Shown piece by piece: positions 27,014-35,696 of a DNA stretch of 42,574 nt; positions within the stretch are counted from its first letter, which is position 1, and each line of letters opens with the position of its first letter. Source of the DNA: Candidatus Gottesmanbacteria bacterium RIFCSPHIGHO2_01_FULL_46_14 (GTDB lineage Bacteria; Patescibacteriota; Microgenomatia; UBA10105; UBA927). The DNA is taken from positions 1 to 42,574 of the forward strand of contig MFJJ01000048.1 of assembly GCA_001780895.1 (NCBI GenBank), given 5' to 3'. The position numbers and the translations under genes were made by a program. The notes under the pieces were generated by a model. It ran no database searches. It worked only from the letters and a program-made list of their open reading frames with translations, and was not told the DNA's origin.

Positions 27014-28272
27014 AACAATCGTTAATCGTCGTTGGTCTCCAGTGGGGAGACGAGGGAAAAGGGAAAATTATAGACGCAATTGCACCGTCTTTTGACTACG
27101 TCGTCCGCTGGAACGGCGGCAATAACGCAGGACACACCGTGGTTGTTGACGGGAAACGATTTGCCCTATCGCTTGTTCCGTCCGGAGTACTGCAAAAAAA
27201 GAAACTCCTTATTGCTCAGGGGGTCGTTATTAATCCTACGATACTTTTAGGCGAAATACAGATGCTTGAGGAAGCCGGATACCGTCTGGATCTGACGATT
27301 GATTCGCGTTGCCATATCGTGATGCCCTACCATAGCGCTATGGACGCGGCCAATGAAGCGTGGAAAGGCAAAAACGCGACGGGAAGTCTTCATCTGGGGA
27401 TTGGGTATTGCTATGAGGATCGAAACAATCGGGCAGGAATCAGGCTTGAATTTTTAGTACGACCCGACGAGTTGAAAGAAAAATTAGAGCACATTGTTCC
27501 GTTAAAAAAAGCAATCATCGAAAAAGTCTATGGAGTAAAAACAGACTTTACGGTTCAGTCTATCCTCGATGAATATATTCTTTACGGAAAGAAACTACAC
27601 AAATATATCGGTGATGTTTCCTCTCTCGTTTCCAAACAGATGGATACACATGCCTTTCTCTTTGAACAAGCTCATGGTACGATGCTGGATCCGGTATTCG
27701 GCACATATCCATTCACCGTCGCGCCTCCGACCATCGCCTCGGCGGTATTTCCGAGCGTAGGTATTGCAGCCCGTCCATTGGACGTTATCGGCGTTGTGAA
27801 AGCATACACAACACGCGTGGGAAACGGCCCCTTTCCCACAGAACTTTTTGATAAAACCGGTGAAACGATTCGAAAGGCTGGCCGTGAGTTTGGTACCGTA
27901 TCCAAACGGCCGAGGCGCTGCGGGTGGCTCGACCTGCCGGTCTTGCGCTACGCCGTCCGGATCAATGGGGTTACCCGTTTGGCAATTACCAAGCTTGATG
28001 TGCTAAGCGGGATAAAAAAATTAAAGGTTTGTATCGGGTATCGGTATGGCAGCAAGATGCTTCGGGAATTTCCGTCAGAAATTTCAATCCTAGCTAACAC
28101 GACACCTATCTATGAGATACTGGAGGGCTGGAATGAAGATATTACTCAAGCAAGTACACGCAGTGATTTACCCAAAAAGACCCAACGCTATCTTGCATGT
28201 ATCGAAAAAAACCTTCATATTCCGATTCGATTAGTTTCAGTGGGTGCTGAGCGAAACGCCCTGATCAGATGA
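27010..28272 (+). CDS. purA: Adenylosuccinate synthetase
   Basis: The 420-residue protein has the GTP-binding GLQWGDEGKGKI, RWNGGNNAGHTVV, and the C-terminal IMP/aspartate region (TRVGNGPFPTEL, SKRPRRCGWLDLPVLRYAVRINGVT). It joins IMP and aspartate using GTP, the step before purB. It is coupled to purB and guaB by 4-bp overlaps on both sides, so IMP branches to AMP and GMP precursors from one operon. Confidence 0.97.
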   Translation: MKQSLIVVGLQWGDEGKGKIIDAIAPSFDYVVRWNGGNNAGHTVVVDGKRFALSLVPSGVLQKKKLLIAQGVVINPTILLGEIQMLEEAGYRLDLTIDSRCHIVMPYHSAMDAANEAWKGKNATGSLHLGIGYCYEDRNNRAGIRLEFLVRPDELKEKLEHIVPLKKAIIEKVYGVKTDFTVQSILDEYILYGKKLHKYIGDVSSLVSKQMDTHAFLFEQAHGTMLDPVFGTYPFTVAPPTIASAVFPSVGIAARPLDVIGVVKAYTTRVGNGPFPTELFDKTGETIRKAGREFGTVSKRPRRCGWLDLPVLRYAVRINGVTRLAITKLDVLSGIKKLKVCIGYRYGSKMLREFPSEISILANTTPIYEILEGWNEDITQASTRSDLPKKTQRYLACIEKNLHIPIRLVSVGAERNALIR

Positions 28273-29738
28273 TACATACGATACCATTGGGTTTAACCTA
28301 CGATGATGTCCTTCTCGTGCCGCAGAAATCGCGAATCACGTCACGGTCTATGGTTTCCACACGAACGAGACTCTCGAGGCACATAGATCTTGCAATCCCT
28401 TTTGTTTCAAGTAACGTCGATACCGTTACGGAGGCCGCAATGGCTATTGCGATGGCAAAACTCGGCGGCATAGGAATTATTCATCGCTTTATGTCAATTG
28501 AACGGCAGGTCGAGGAAATTACGCAGGTCAAGCGCTCGGAGGGCTTTGTCATGGGTAAGCCCTTTACGGTGAGGCCGGAGCAAACAGCCAACGACATTAC
28601 GCCGCTTCTTAAACGTCACCACGTCTCAAGTGCCATTGTCGTTGACGGCAAGTCGCGCATATTGGGTCTCGTGACCGAGCGCGATATGTGGTTTCTCCCC
28701 GACGGGAGCGTCAAAGTCAAAACGCTCATGACTCCGGCGGATAAACTCACGACGGCTAAAGTTGGTATAACCCTGCGCGAGGCTCGTGATATATTTCGAA
28801 GGTTCAAGATTGAGAAGCTACCGCTGACCAACGACGACGGGACGCTGGGTGGGCTCATTACCTCCCGGACGGTTTTGAACGAAGATATCTATCCGCTCGC
28901 AACAAAAGACGAAAAAGGCAGGCTTCGCGTAGGAGCTGCAGTCGGCGTCGTGGGTGACTTTCGTGAGCGCGCCAGAGCGTTGGTCAAAGCGGGAGTGGAT
29001 GTACTTGTCGTTGACATCGCCCACGTCCATTCAACGCACGGTCTTGCTGCGATAAAACGACTCCGTACTATTTGTCAGAGTATTGATTTGATCGCCGGAA
29101 ACATAGCAACCCGCGAGGCTGCAGCTGATCTCGTGCGGCTCGACTGTGACGCGGTGAAAGTCGGCATCGGACCGGGAGGCATTTGCATTACGCGTATCGT
29201 TGCGGGAGTGGGTGTGCCGCAATTTACCGCGATTAGGGAATGTGCTCCGGTCGCCCACAAGGGAAACGTGCCTCTCATTGCCGACGGCGGTACGAACTAT
29301 CCGGGTGACATGGCTAAAGCACTTGCAGCCGGAGCATCCAGCGTCATGATTACCGGATGGCTCGCCGGTACGGAGGAGAGTCCCGGCCGCATTATTTTAC
29401 GCAAAGGCCAAAAGTACAAAGTGCACCGGGGAGCCGCTTCTTTTACCGCGGTGGCATCGCGGAAGCTTTCAGCCGTCTCCGGACAGGTCAGAAAGGAGTT
29501 AGCCGAGGCAGAAGTGGAAAAAGAGCTCGACGAATACGTTGCCGAAGGAGTCGAGAGCTTTGTTCCCTACAAAGGCCCTGCAAAAGATGTTGTTTTTCAA
29601 CTGGTGGGCGCTGTTCGTTCCGGGATGAGCTACTGTAATGCCATGACCATTGACGAATTCTGGAAACGGGCGCAGTTTATCCAAATGACCCAAGCGGGAC
29701 TGCGTGAATCTACACAGCATAACATTGAGGAAATGTGA
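28269..29738 (+). CDS. guaB: IMP dehydrogenase
   Basis: The 489-residue TIM-barrel protein carries a CBS pair inserted at about residues 95-215 ([19 protein letters not shown]...[24 protein letters not shown]...[13 protein letters not shown]). The catalytic cysteine (about residue 305) is in [18 protein letters not shown]; the usual text is GPGSICTTR, so the serine is glycine here. It oxidises IMP to XMP with NAD+. The CBS pair argues against GMP reductase. The stop is 24 bp before rplS, with a separate -10 box between. Confidence 0.94.
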   Translation: MIHTIPLGLTYDDVLLVPQKSRITSRSMVSTRTRLSRHIDLAIPFVSSNVDTVTEAAMAIAMAKLGGIGIIHRFMSIERQVEEITQVKRSEGFVMGKPFTVRPEQTANDITPLLKRHHVSSAIVVDGKSRILGLVTERDMWFLPDGSVKVKTLMTPADKLTTAKVGITLREARDIFRRFKIEKLPLTNDDGTLGGLITSRTVLNEDIYPLATKDEKGRLRVGAAVGVVGDFRERARALVKAGVDVLVVDIAHVHSTHGLAAIKRLRTICQSIDLIAGNIATREAAADLVRLDCDAVKVGIGPGGICITRIVAGVGVPQFTAIRECAPVAHKGNVPLIADGGTNYPGDMAKALAAGASSVMITGWLAGTEESPGRIILRKGQKYKVHRGAASFTAVASRKLSAVSGQVRKELAEAEVEKELDEYVAEGVESFVPYKGPAKDVVFQLVGAVRSGMSYCNAMTIDEFWKRAQFIQMTQAGLRESTQHNIEEM

Positions 29739-29747
29739 GCCAGATGG

Positions 29748-29753
29748 TACAAT
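29748..29753 (+). promoter_or_regulatory. -10 box (TACAAT) for rplS, leaderless
   Basis: TACAAT ends 9 bp before the rplS ATG at 29763. No Shine-Dalgarno site is present in the 24-bp gap after guaB. Confidence 0.5.
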
Positions 29754-29762
29754 TGGGCAACT

Positions 29763-30152
29763 ATGTCAAACGTAACCAATTGGTCCGATGTGAAAATACA
29801 CGTTGGCGACACCATCCGTGTGCACTACAAACTTATCGAGCACGAAAAGATTGCCGGTAAAACCAAGCGTGAGGTTAAAGAAGAAACGCGCGAACGTATT
29901 CAAGTCTTTGAGGGTATACTTTTGGCAATTAAAGGGAGTAGCACCAATGAAATGATCACGGTCCGCCACATGGGTGCGGGTGCCATCGGGGTCGAGCGTA
30001 TTTTCCCTCTCGTTTCTCCGTGGATTAAAAAAATAGAAGTCAAAAAACATGGTGATGTTCGTCGCGCTAAACTCTATTATCTCCGTGGCCGTTCTGGTCG
30101 CGCCGCCACCCGCATCACCGAATCCGCTCCGCGCCCTTCCGTAACTGTGTAA
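29763..30152 (+). CDS. rplS: Ribosomal protein L19
   Basis: The 129-residue protein has the L19 pattern [13 protein letters not shown]...[36 protein letters not shown], and [19 protein letters not shown]. It lies at the 30S-50S interface. Compared with E. coli L19 there is an insertion of about ten charged residues ([11 protein letters not shown]) after HYKLIEHEK and a short C-terminal tail. It is followed by tRNA-Lys with its own promoter. Confidence 0.96.
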   Translation: MSNVTNWSDVKIHVGDTIRVHYKLIEHEKIAGKTKREVKEETRERIQVFEGILLAIKGSSTNEMITVRHMGAGAIGVERIFPLVSPWIKKIEVKKHGDVRRAKLYYLRGRSGRAATRITESAPRPSVTV

Positions 30153-30158
30153 ATTTGG

Positions 30159-30164
30159 TATAAT
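30159..30164 (+). promoter_or_regulatory. -10 box (TATAAT) for tRNA-Lys
   Basis: The consensus TATAAT ends 8 bp before the first base of tRNA-Lys (30173), so transcription would start at about the mature 5' end, leaving almost no leader for RNase P. Confidence 0.55.
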
Positions 30165-30172
30165 TTCTCCAC

Positions 30173-30247
30173 GGGTCCATAGCTCAACGGCAGAGCAGCA
30201 GCCTTTTAAGCTGTTGGTTGATGGTTCGAATCCATCTGGACTCACCA
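30173..30247 (+). tRNA. tRNA-Lys (anticodon TTT)
   Basis: The cloverleaf has acceptor GGGTCCA/TGGACTC (one G-T pair), D arm GCTC-AACGGCA-GAGC, anticodon stem GCAGC/GCTGT with loop CTTTTAA (anticodon TTT), T arm GATGG-TTCGAAT-CCATC, discriminator A and encoded CCA (30245-30247). Confidence 0.94.
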
Positions 30248-30343
30248 TTTTGGAAATCGAAAGATGGTTGGGGGCAGCGCTGCAAAGGAATATTTTAAGT
30301 CTATCTGAAAAACATTATCACCCCAACTATATCCAAGATTTGG

Positions 30344-31504
30344 TTACTTACCTTTTAAAACATCCACTATCTTTTCGAGGTAATTTTGAGAAGTAACTAT
30401 TTCGGGAATATTAGGAATGGGAAAGATTTTTTTGGCAACACCATTTTTTGATTTAATCTCGATGGTTGTATAGTTCTTTTTATAGTCTTCAATAACTATA
30501 TCGACTTCTTTCCCCCCGTATTCCCTGTAAAAATACATATTTATTTTTGCGTTTTGCAGTTTACGAATTTTTTCAAGCTCTGAAATAATGAAATTCTCAA
30601 ACACTCCACCTTTGTCTTGACGAATGTCTAAATCCCTAAAATCCTGAATCAGAATATTTCGAATACCAAGATCGTAAAAATATAATTTACGATTTTCAGA
30701 AACAGCTTTTCTTATATTGGTTTTAAATGAGGGAAGGGAAATTAAAATGTAGTTTTTAATAAAGATTTCGATATAGTTTGAAACTGTAGAAGGGGATGCT
30801 CCCAATGAATCGGCAATCTCGCGGACAGAAACTTCTGAACCTAATTGCAGGGCAATTTTAGTCAAAATATCCTTAGCTAGTTTGGTATTTTTCAGATCAT
30901 AGATATCAATCACATCTTTTAGTACATATGCGTCCAACATGTGTTGGAGGAGGTCAATTCGCTCTTTCTCGCTCAAATTATCTTTTGCATAAACCTCGGG
31001 ATATGCGCCATAAATTTGCAGTTTCTTTGCCAATTTAGTTTTAAATTCTCCCATCTCTGAAACTTTTGGCCTTATGTTTTCTAAGGCCTCAACGACTGAA
31101 AGGGGTAAACAATAGATTTCGTTAAACCTTCCTGCTAAGGTATCAAACTCTTTAGAAAACTTTTGACGTAGCTCTGAACTTCCCGTAGCAATAACCTTTG
31201 TTTTAAACTCGTCAAAAAGTATTTTAAGCATTACTGTTGCTTCCGGGTAATTTTGAATTTCATCAATCAGGATTACTTTATTCTCTTTTACAATGGTTTC
31301 AAGAACTTCTCTGCGGGAAGAAAATTTTTCCCTATCTGATTGCAGATCAAAATTGAATTTTGTAACTCCTAACTCTTGCGCGAGTTTATTAATTAGGGTC
31401 GTTTTACCGGAACGCCTTGGACCCCAAACAAACAATATTTTATTCTCATTACCTTTTAGGTATTTACTTATAGCGTCTTCGATTGTGCGTTTGAGCATAT
31501 TCAT
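30344..31504 (-). CDS. AAA-type ATPase with DUF4143 (nuclease-like) C-terminus
   Basis: The 386-residue protein has Walker A GPRRSGKTT and Walker B VILIDEIQNYP, sensor TGSSEL, a winged-helix region (VREIADSLGASPSTVSNYIEIF), and the DUF4143 C-terminal domain with a PD-(D/E)XK-like pattern (FYREYGGKEVDIVIE, TTIEIKS). These proteins are common in archaea and CPR bacteria and are often horizontally spread; their role is not settled. The gene is more AT-rich than its neighbours and on the opposite strand, which suggests transfer. Its promoter has consensus boxes and a palindrome that fills the spacer, pointing to autoregulation. Confidence 0.88.
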   Translation of the reverse strand: MNMLKRTIEDAISKYLKGNENKILFVWGPRRSGKTTLINKLAQELGVTKFNFDLQSDREKFSSRREVLETIVKENKVILIDEIQNYPEATVMLKILFDEFKTKVIATGSSELRQKFSKEFDTLAGRFNEIYCLPLSVVEALENIRPKVSEMGEFKTKLAKKLQIYGAYPEVYAKDNLSEKERIDLLQHMLDAYVLKDVIDIYDLKNTKLAKDILTKIALQLGSEVSVREIADSLGASPSTVSNYIEIFIKNYILISLPSFKTNIRKAVSENRKLYFYDLGIRNILIQDFRDLDIRQDKGGVFENFIISELEKIRKLQNAKINMYFYREYGGKEVDIVIEDYKKNYTTIEIKSKNGVAKKIFPIPNIPEIVTSQNYLEKIVDVLKGK

Positions 31505-31512
31505 ATATAATC

Positions 31513-31540
31513 ATTTTACTACTAATTTGTAGTTTGTCAA
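31513..31540 (-). promoter_or_regulatory. Promoter and operator of the DUF4143 ATPase gene
   Basis: On the minus strand, TTGACA (31540-31535), a 16-bp spacer and TAAAAT (31518-31513) lie 8 bp from the ATG, giving a leaderless mRNA. The spacer is an inverted repeat with arms ACTAC/GTAGT (31518-31533). A direct repeat TACTAATTTG occurs at 31520-31529 and again at 31553-31562, 33 bp or three helical turns apart. This is a likely repressor-binding arrangement. Confidence 0.6.
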
Positions 31541-31559
31541 TACTCATTTTAATACTAAT

Positions 31560-31780
31560 TTGAAGATCGAGCAGATTCAAACCTTTCGCTATTGGTTTTA
31601 TTAAAGGAGCAAAGCAAGGCCAAAATCGCGCGCGCAAAAAAATGAGCGGAGGCGCAACGGATGGGCACATTCGGCAGGCTCAGTGTAAAGGCGCCGCGCA
31701 ACATAGCGAGCCCCGCCACCGCGGGGCGAGCTAACACAATTCTTTGAAATACGTTCGAATTTTTTCGAAAACGTTCACAT
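31560..31780. other. Intergenic GC-rich island with hairpin; no gene seen
   Basis: About 170 bp (roughly 31610-31735) are strikingly GC-rich between AT-rich genes. They contain a 7-bp perfect stem GCCCCGC/GCGGGGC with loop CACC (31710-31727). A minus-strand open frame (31555-31737) shows no family features. The stretch may be a relic or a structured RNA. The last 30 bp hold two TTCGAA palindromes (31754-31759, 31764-31769) ahead of the next start. Confidence 0.4.
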
Positions 31781-32017
31781 ATGCCAGATAATCCTACAAC
31801 TCAAAAGACTGAGAAAATTGTAACAAAACTCCTGACCAACACGAGCCGTCAGTACACAGAATCTGCTCATGCGGAAATATTTAACCGTCTCATTCATACG
31901 ATTCGGAATTTTAACCTGAAAGCGGAAAGAACGGAGCGATTTGTGTTGCTGTTGGCAACAGCACAAGTTATTCTTGCAATTGCTCAGATTTATCTGGGAT
32001 TTGTTCAATTTCGTTGA
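31781..32017 (+). CDS. Small single-pass membrane protein, function unknown
   Basis: The 78-residue protein has a polar N-terminal 50 residues (PTTQKTEKIVTKLLTNTSRQ...) and one C-terminal membrane helix (about 53-75, RFVLLLATAQVILAIAQIYLG). I do not recognise a family. It has a cytoplasmic head, probably helical, and a tail anchor. The 3' end overlaps the opposite-strand dsbB-like gene by 13 bp. The start has no Shine-Dalgarno site. Confidence 0.55.
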   Translation: MPDNPTTQKTEKIVTKLLTNTSRQYTESAHAEIFNRLIHTIRNFNLKAERTERFVLLLATAQVILAIAQIYLGFVQFR

Positions 32018-32565
32018 TAGCTCCTGGAAAGCATCATGGCGGAGAAGATGAGGAGGAATGCCGTCAGGGCCATGAAGGGGATCGTGATGTAGCCGTAGGA
32101 CATGTCGAAGGTTTTTGCACATGATACGGAGTAGCCAACGGTTGAACAGGGAATGAATTCGTTGCCTCCGCGCTGCAGCCAATAGTGATAGGTTGCGATA
32201 ATTGCACCGATCCCCGATAATCCCAAGCAATAATCAATGATATTTTTTTTATCGGTTTTTGCTATGGCAAGCCCTAAGAGAAGTACCATCGGGTACATGA
32301 CGATTCGTTGATACCAGCAAAGCTTGCATGGCTCAAAACCTGCGATATCAGAGTAAAATAAACTCCCAAGCATTGAAACCAGGGCAACGACAAACGCTAA
32401 GATCCGTGCGTTTCGTGCAATTGAGGAAAAAACAGGAAATTTTACTAATTTTGAGAGCTTTCCTCGCGCGACAAAAAGAAAGAGGAGGAGACTCGCGACC
32501 AATGCGATATCAGAGGCAAGGACAAGGATTGCAAGCACCTGCGTGACTGTCTGGGTGAGATTCAT
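32005..32565 (-). CDS. DsbB-like disulfide bond formation protein
   Basis: The 186-residue protein has four or five membrane helices, the first redox pair in FEPCKLCWYQRIVMYP (CxxC) and a second cysteine pair in the outer loop (FIPCSTVGYSVSCAK). DsbB passes electrons from a DsbA-like oxidase to quinone. I chose ATG 32565 (MNLTQTV) rather than an upstream alternative because TATAAT lies 6 bp before it on the minus strand. It shares a divergent promoter with the yfhO-like gene 17 bp away. No DsbA homolog lies in this window. Confidence 0.87.
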   Translation of the reverse strand: MNLTQTVTQVLAILVLASDIALVASLLLFLFVARGKLSKLVKFPVFSSIARNARILAFVVALVSMLGSLFYSDIAGFEPCKLCWYQRIVMYPMVLLLGLAIAKTDKKNIIDYCLGLSGIGAIIATYHYWLQRGGNEFIPCSTVGYSVSCAKTFDMSYGYITIPFMALTAFLLIFSAMMLSRSYQRN

Positions 32566-32570
32566 AGTGC

Positions 32571-32577
32571 TATTATA
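32571..32577. promoter_or_regulatory. Shared -10 region of divergent dsbB-like and yfhO-like genes
   Basis: The 7 bp TATTATA read TATTAT on the plus strand (6 bp before GTG 32583) and TATAAT on the minus strand (6 bp before ATG 32565). One symmetric -10 box could thus fire in both directions, with both mRNAs leaderless. Confidence 0.6.
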
Positions 32578-32582
32578 CACGG

Positions 32583-34793
32583 GTGATCAAATTGGTCGGT
32601 CTACTGCTCATTATTACATGTATTCTCTTTTTCCCGTATTTTGTACTCGGTAAAACACCTTTTCAAGCCAATTTCATGGTCACGTTTTTTGCACCGTGGA
32701 ATACGATGAAATTCCCCGGATGGGAACACGGGATTCCCAATAAACCGATTGGCCTTGATAATCTCAATCTTTTTTACCCGTACAAGCAATTATCTATAGA
32801 TTTGATGAAAATTGGCATCGTGCCGTTTTGGAATCCATACAATTTTACCGGCAGCCCGCTCATGGCTGATTTTCAGTCGGCGATTTTCTATCCCTTAAAT
32901 ATTTTCTATTTACTCCTGCCTATGATCGATGCGTGGTCGGTGATGGTGTTTATTCAGTCTATACTTGCAGGAATATTCACGTTCTTATTTTTGTCGAGTT
33001 TGCCGATTCAAAAGACTGCAGCAATTTTTGGTGCGATCACATTCGCGTTTTCGGGTGAAATGATCGTGTGGATGGGAGATCATCTGGTCGCTTCCCATAC
33101 AATTCTGTGGCTTCCGCTTATTCTCTATGCCATTGAGCGCCGCCGTCTTATTCTGTGCGTTTTGGCGCTTACGTTCGCAATATTTGCCGGATTTGCGCAG
33201 CCTCTGGTGTATGTTTTTGTTGTTAGTTTCGTGTACGCACTGTATCGACGGGCACCTTGGCAAATATATAGCGCGTTTCTATTAAGTATTGGCATCGGGG
33301 CGATTCAACTGCTGCCCACGTTTGAGCTATTTGTGCTTTCTCCCCGACGAACGGGTGACGTTGGATATCTGTTTGACCAATTTCTCATGCCCCTTTCCCA
33401 CCTCATTTCATACCTGGCTCCGGATTACCTTGGCAATCCAGCCACGTATAACTATTTGGGAGGCGGATATCACGAAAGCATGCTCTCTATTGGCGTCGTC
33501 CCTTTCCTTCTTATATTTCTTGTTCGAAGAAATTCAACCGTAAAATTTTTTTGGATAGTTGCTGGCCTAAGTTTACTCCTCGGGTTGAACCTTCCGTTTG
33601 TTCGATGGTTCTACGACCTGGGGATTCCCCTGGTTTCTACCTTTGTCCCCAGTCGTATATTTTTTATAAATTCCTTTGCGCTTTCCGTTCTCGCCGCATT
33701 TGGACTACATGAACTTCTCGCAAAAAAATCTTTCAAACGTCTGGCACTCCTGAGTATTTTGTGTCTTGTTGTTTTAGGTATTTGGTATTTGATAAAGGCG
33801 AAGGAGCCGGTCATGCAGAGAAATCTTATTCTTCCGGGAGTAATTCTTGCGTGTACCGTTATTCTAACGGCAACAAAACGGTGGATTGGTGTTGGTCTAT
33901 TCGTTTTAATGATTGCCGGTCAGCTGTATTTCGGCAATAAATATCTTGCATTTTCGGATCGACAATTTGTCTATCCAAGCCATCCGGTATTTACCTTTCT
34001 ACAGGAACATGCCGGATTTAACCGATTTTGGACGTACGGAGACGGCTACATCAACGCGAATTTTGCGACCCAGTATCGTGTGTACTCTCCCGACGGCACC
34101 GACGCTCTTTTTCCGGCCCGACTCGGCGAATTATTCTATGCAACAGAAACGAAAGGTCAGTACGCGCCGTCTCCGCGGATTGATGCACGTATCGGGCGAG
34201 CTCGTGAGGGAGAATCAATGCTCACCAATCCGTATCGTCTTCGATTGCTATCAATTGTTGGCGCAAAATATATAACTGATTGGTCCGAAGGTGCTTTTCT
34301 GCCGCCTCCGCTATTCACTCCGGTCTGGCAACAAGAGCAGTGGCATATCTATGAATACAGAGACGCATTGCCACGGGCATTTCTGACAAGCGATTTTGTT
34401 GTAGAAAAGGATTCGCAAAAAATTCTTGATAAAATCTTTGAAAATAGCGGCAAGAAAATAGTACTAGAGCAGGATGTAAAAGTAGATACTATTTCAACAG
34501 GTTCGGCGGTGATTAACAAATATTTGCCAAATACAGTTTCTATCGATGTTGATACCCAAGATAACACACTCCTTTATCTTTCGGATACGTATTATCCCGG
34601 TTGGCGGGCGTATGTGGACGGCGCTGAGACAAAAATATATCGGGCAAATTATGCATTCCGTGCCGTCGTGGTTCCAAAAGAGGCCAAACGCGTGGAATTT
34701 TATTATAAACCCAACTCGTTCCGGTGGGGTATAATCATCTCTCTGGCTTCGATCATTATCGGATTTTTTTGGTGGCACAGATATGAAAGATAA
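32583..34793 (+). CDS. YfhO-like multipass membrane protein
   Basis: The 736-residue protein has about a dozen membrane helices in the first 450 residues, a conserved early outer loop (PFWNPYNFTGSPLMADFQSAIFYPLNIFYLLLP has the YfhO/GT-C look), and a large soluble C-terminal part with SDTYYPGWRAYVDG, typical of the YfhO family, then a final helix (WGIIISLASIIIGFFWW). YfhO proteins resemble GT-C glycosyltransferases and are linked to sugar transfer onto cell-surface polymers. The GTG start at 32583 is set by the promoter; it overlaps the next gene by 11 bp. Confidence 0.85.
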   Translation: MIKLVGLLLIITCILFFPYFVLGKTPFQANFMVTFFAPWNTMKFPGWEHGIPNKPIGLDNLNLFYPYKQLSIDLMKIGIVPFWNPYNFTGSPLMADFQSAIFYPLNIFYLLLPMIDAWSVMVFIQSILAGIFTFLFLSSLPIQKTAAIFGAITFAFSGEMIVWMGDHLVASHTILWLPLILYAIERRRLILCVLALTFAIFAGFAQPLVYVFVVSFVYALYRRAPWQIYSAFLLSIGIGAIQLLPTFELFVLSPRRTGDVGYLFDQFLMPLSHLISYLAPDYLGNPATYNYLGGGYHESMLSIGVVPFLLIFLVRRNSTVKFFWIVAGLSLLLGLNLPFVRWFYDLGIPLVSTFVPSRIFFINSFALSVLAAFGLHELLAKKSFKRLALLSILCLVVLGIWYLIKAKEPVMQRNLILPGVILACTVILTATKRWIGVGLFVLMIAGQLYFGNKYLAFSDRQFVYPSHPVFTFLQEHAGFNRFWTYGDGYINANFATQYRVYSPDGTDALFPARLGELFYATETKGQYAPSPRIDARIGRAREGESMLTNPYRLRLLSIVGAKYITDWSEGAFLPPPLFTPVWQQEQWHIYEYRDALPRAFLTSDFVVEKDSQKILDKIFENSGKKIVLEQDVKVDTISTGSAVINKYLPNTVSIDVDTQDNTLLYLSDTYYPGWRAYVDGAETKIYRANYAFRAVVVPKEAKRVEFYYKPNSFRWGIIISLASIIIGFFWWHRYER

Positions 34794-35610
34794 ATATACC
34801 GCCATCTGGGTATCGCATTCCTCAATCGGTGACTATCGTAAATGTCCGCGGGCCTACTACCTCAAAAATGTCTATCGTGATCCCAAAACCAATCACAAAG
34901 TAAGTCTCATGTCACCGGCATTGGCTCTGGGGCAAGCGGTACATGAAGTCATCGAATCACTGGCCGTGTTGCCAGTCGACGAGCGTTTTTCAGTCCCGCT
35001 TGAAACTAAGTTTGAGAACGTCTGGAAAATAGTACACGGCCAATTGGGAGGATTTCGGGACGATGGTGAAGAAGAAAAATTTAAGTCACGGGGCAAACAG
35101 ATGATTGAGCGTGTCGCAAAGCACCCCGGACCGCTTAAGGAAAAAGCCATTCGGATCCGTCAGGATCTCCCTCATTTTTGGTTATCTGACAAAGACAACA
35201 TTATCCTCTGCGGAAAAATCGATTGGCTTGAGTATAACGAATTGACAGATAGCGTCAAAATTCTCGATTTTAAGACCGGAAAATATGATGAGGATCCCGA
35301 TTCCCTCCAGCTGCCGATTTACTATCTCCTGGCCAGTGCGTGTCAAAGCAAGACGGTCTGTGGTATTCACTATTGGTATATTGACCGTGATACCCAACCC
35401 GTGGAAGTGCCGCTGCCCGAAGCTGAAGCAGCCAAGGAGCGCGTGCTAGAGATTGCCAAACGCATTGCACTTGCACGAAAATTGGGTCGGTTTATCTGTA
35501 AAAATGAACAAGATGGTTGCGCAGCCTGCCGGTCGCTTGAAGCTATCGTCGCCGGCCGGGCCAAACTCGTCGGCATCAACGACTTCGGACAGGATGTGTA
35601 TGTACTCTAA
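34783..35610 (+). CDS. PD-(D/E)XK nuclease, RecB/Cas4-like, with probable Fe-S cluster
   Basis: The 275-residue protein has a first cysteine in YRKCPRAYYL, a HEV motif (GQAVHEVIE), the PD-(D/E)XK core CGKIDWLEYN...VKILDFKTGK, QLPIYYLL, and a C-terminal cysteine cluster (FICKNEQDGCAACRSL). This is the Cas4/AddB plan in which four cysteines hold an iron-sulfur cluster. It is probably an exonuclease in recombination or repair. No CRISPR array or cas gene is nearby, so a Cas4 role is not supported. It is translated from an overlap with the yfhO-like gene. Confidence 0.87.
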   Translation: MKDKYTAIWVSHSSIGDYRKCPRAYYLKNVYRDPKTNHKVSLMSPALALGQAVHEVIESLAVLPVDERFSVPLETKFENVWKIVHGQLGGFRDDGEEEKFKSRGKQMIERVAKHPGPLKEKAIRIRQDLPHFWLSDKDNIILCGKIDWLEYNELTDSVKILDFKTGKYDEDPDSLQLPIYYLLASACQSKTVCGIHYWYIDRDTQPVEVPLPEAEAAKERVLEIAKRIALARKLGRFICKNEQDGCAACRSLEAIVAGRAKLVGINDFGQDVYVL

Positions 35611-35616
35611 AAAAAG

Positions 35617-35690
35617 TACCCCGTGTCGGATTCGAACCGACGATTCTCTGGCTGAAAACCAGATGTCCTGGGCCGCTAGACGAACGGGGC
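35617..35690 (-). tRNA. tRNA-Glu (anticodon TTC)
   Basis: On the minus strand the acceptor is GCCCCGT/ACGGGGT, the anticodon stem TCTGG/CCAGA encloses loop TTTTCAG (anticodon TTC), and the T arm is GTCGG-TTCGAAT-CCGAC. The discriminator is A and CCA is not encoded. A run of T follows on the minus strand (35615-35609) and may end transcription. It lies just downstream of the fic gene on the same strand. Confidence 0.93.
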
Positions 35691-35696
35691 TCTCGG

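Noticed and set aside
31555-31737. Minus-strand 60-codon open frame in the GC-rich island
   Set aside because: Alanine/arginine-rich, no start signals and no recognisable family; more likely a by-product of GC-rich DNA.
34783-35610. Cas4 of a CRISPR system
   Set aside because: The nuclease has the Cas4-like plan, but there is no CRISPR array or other cas gene in the window.
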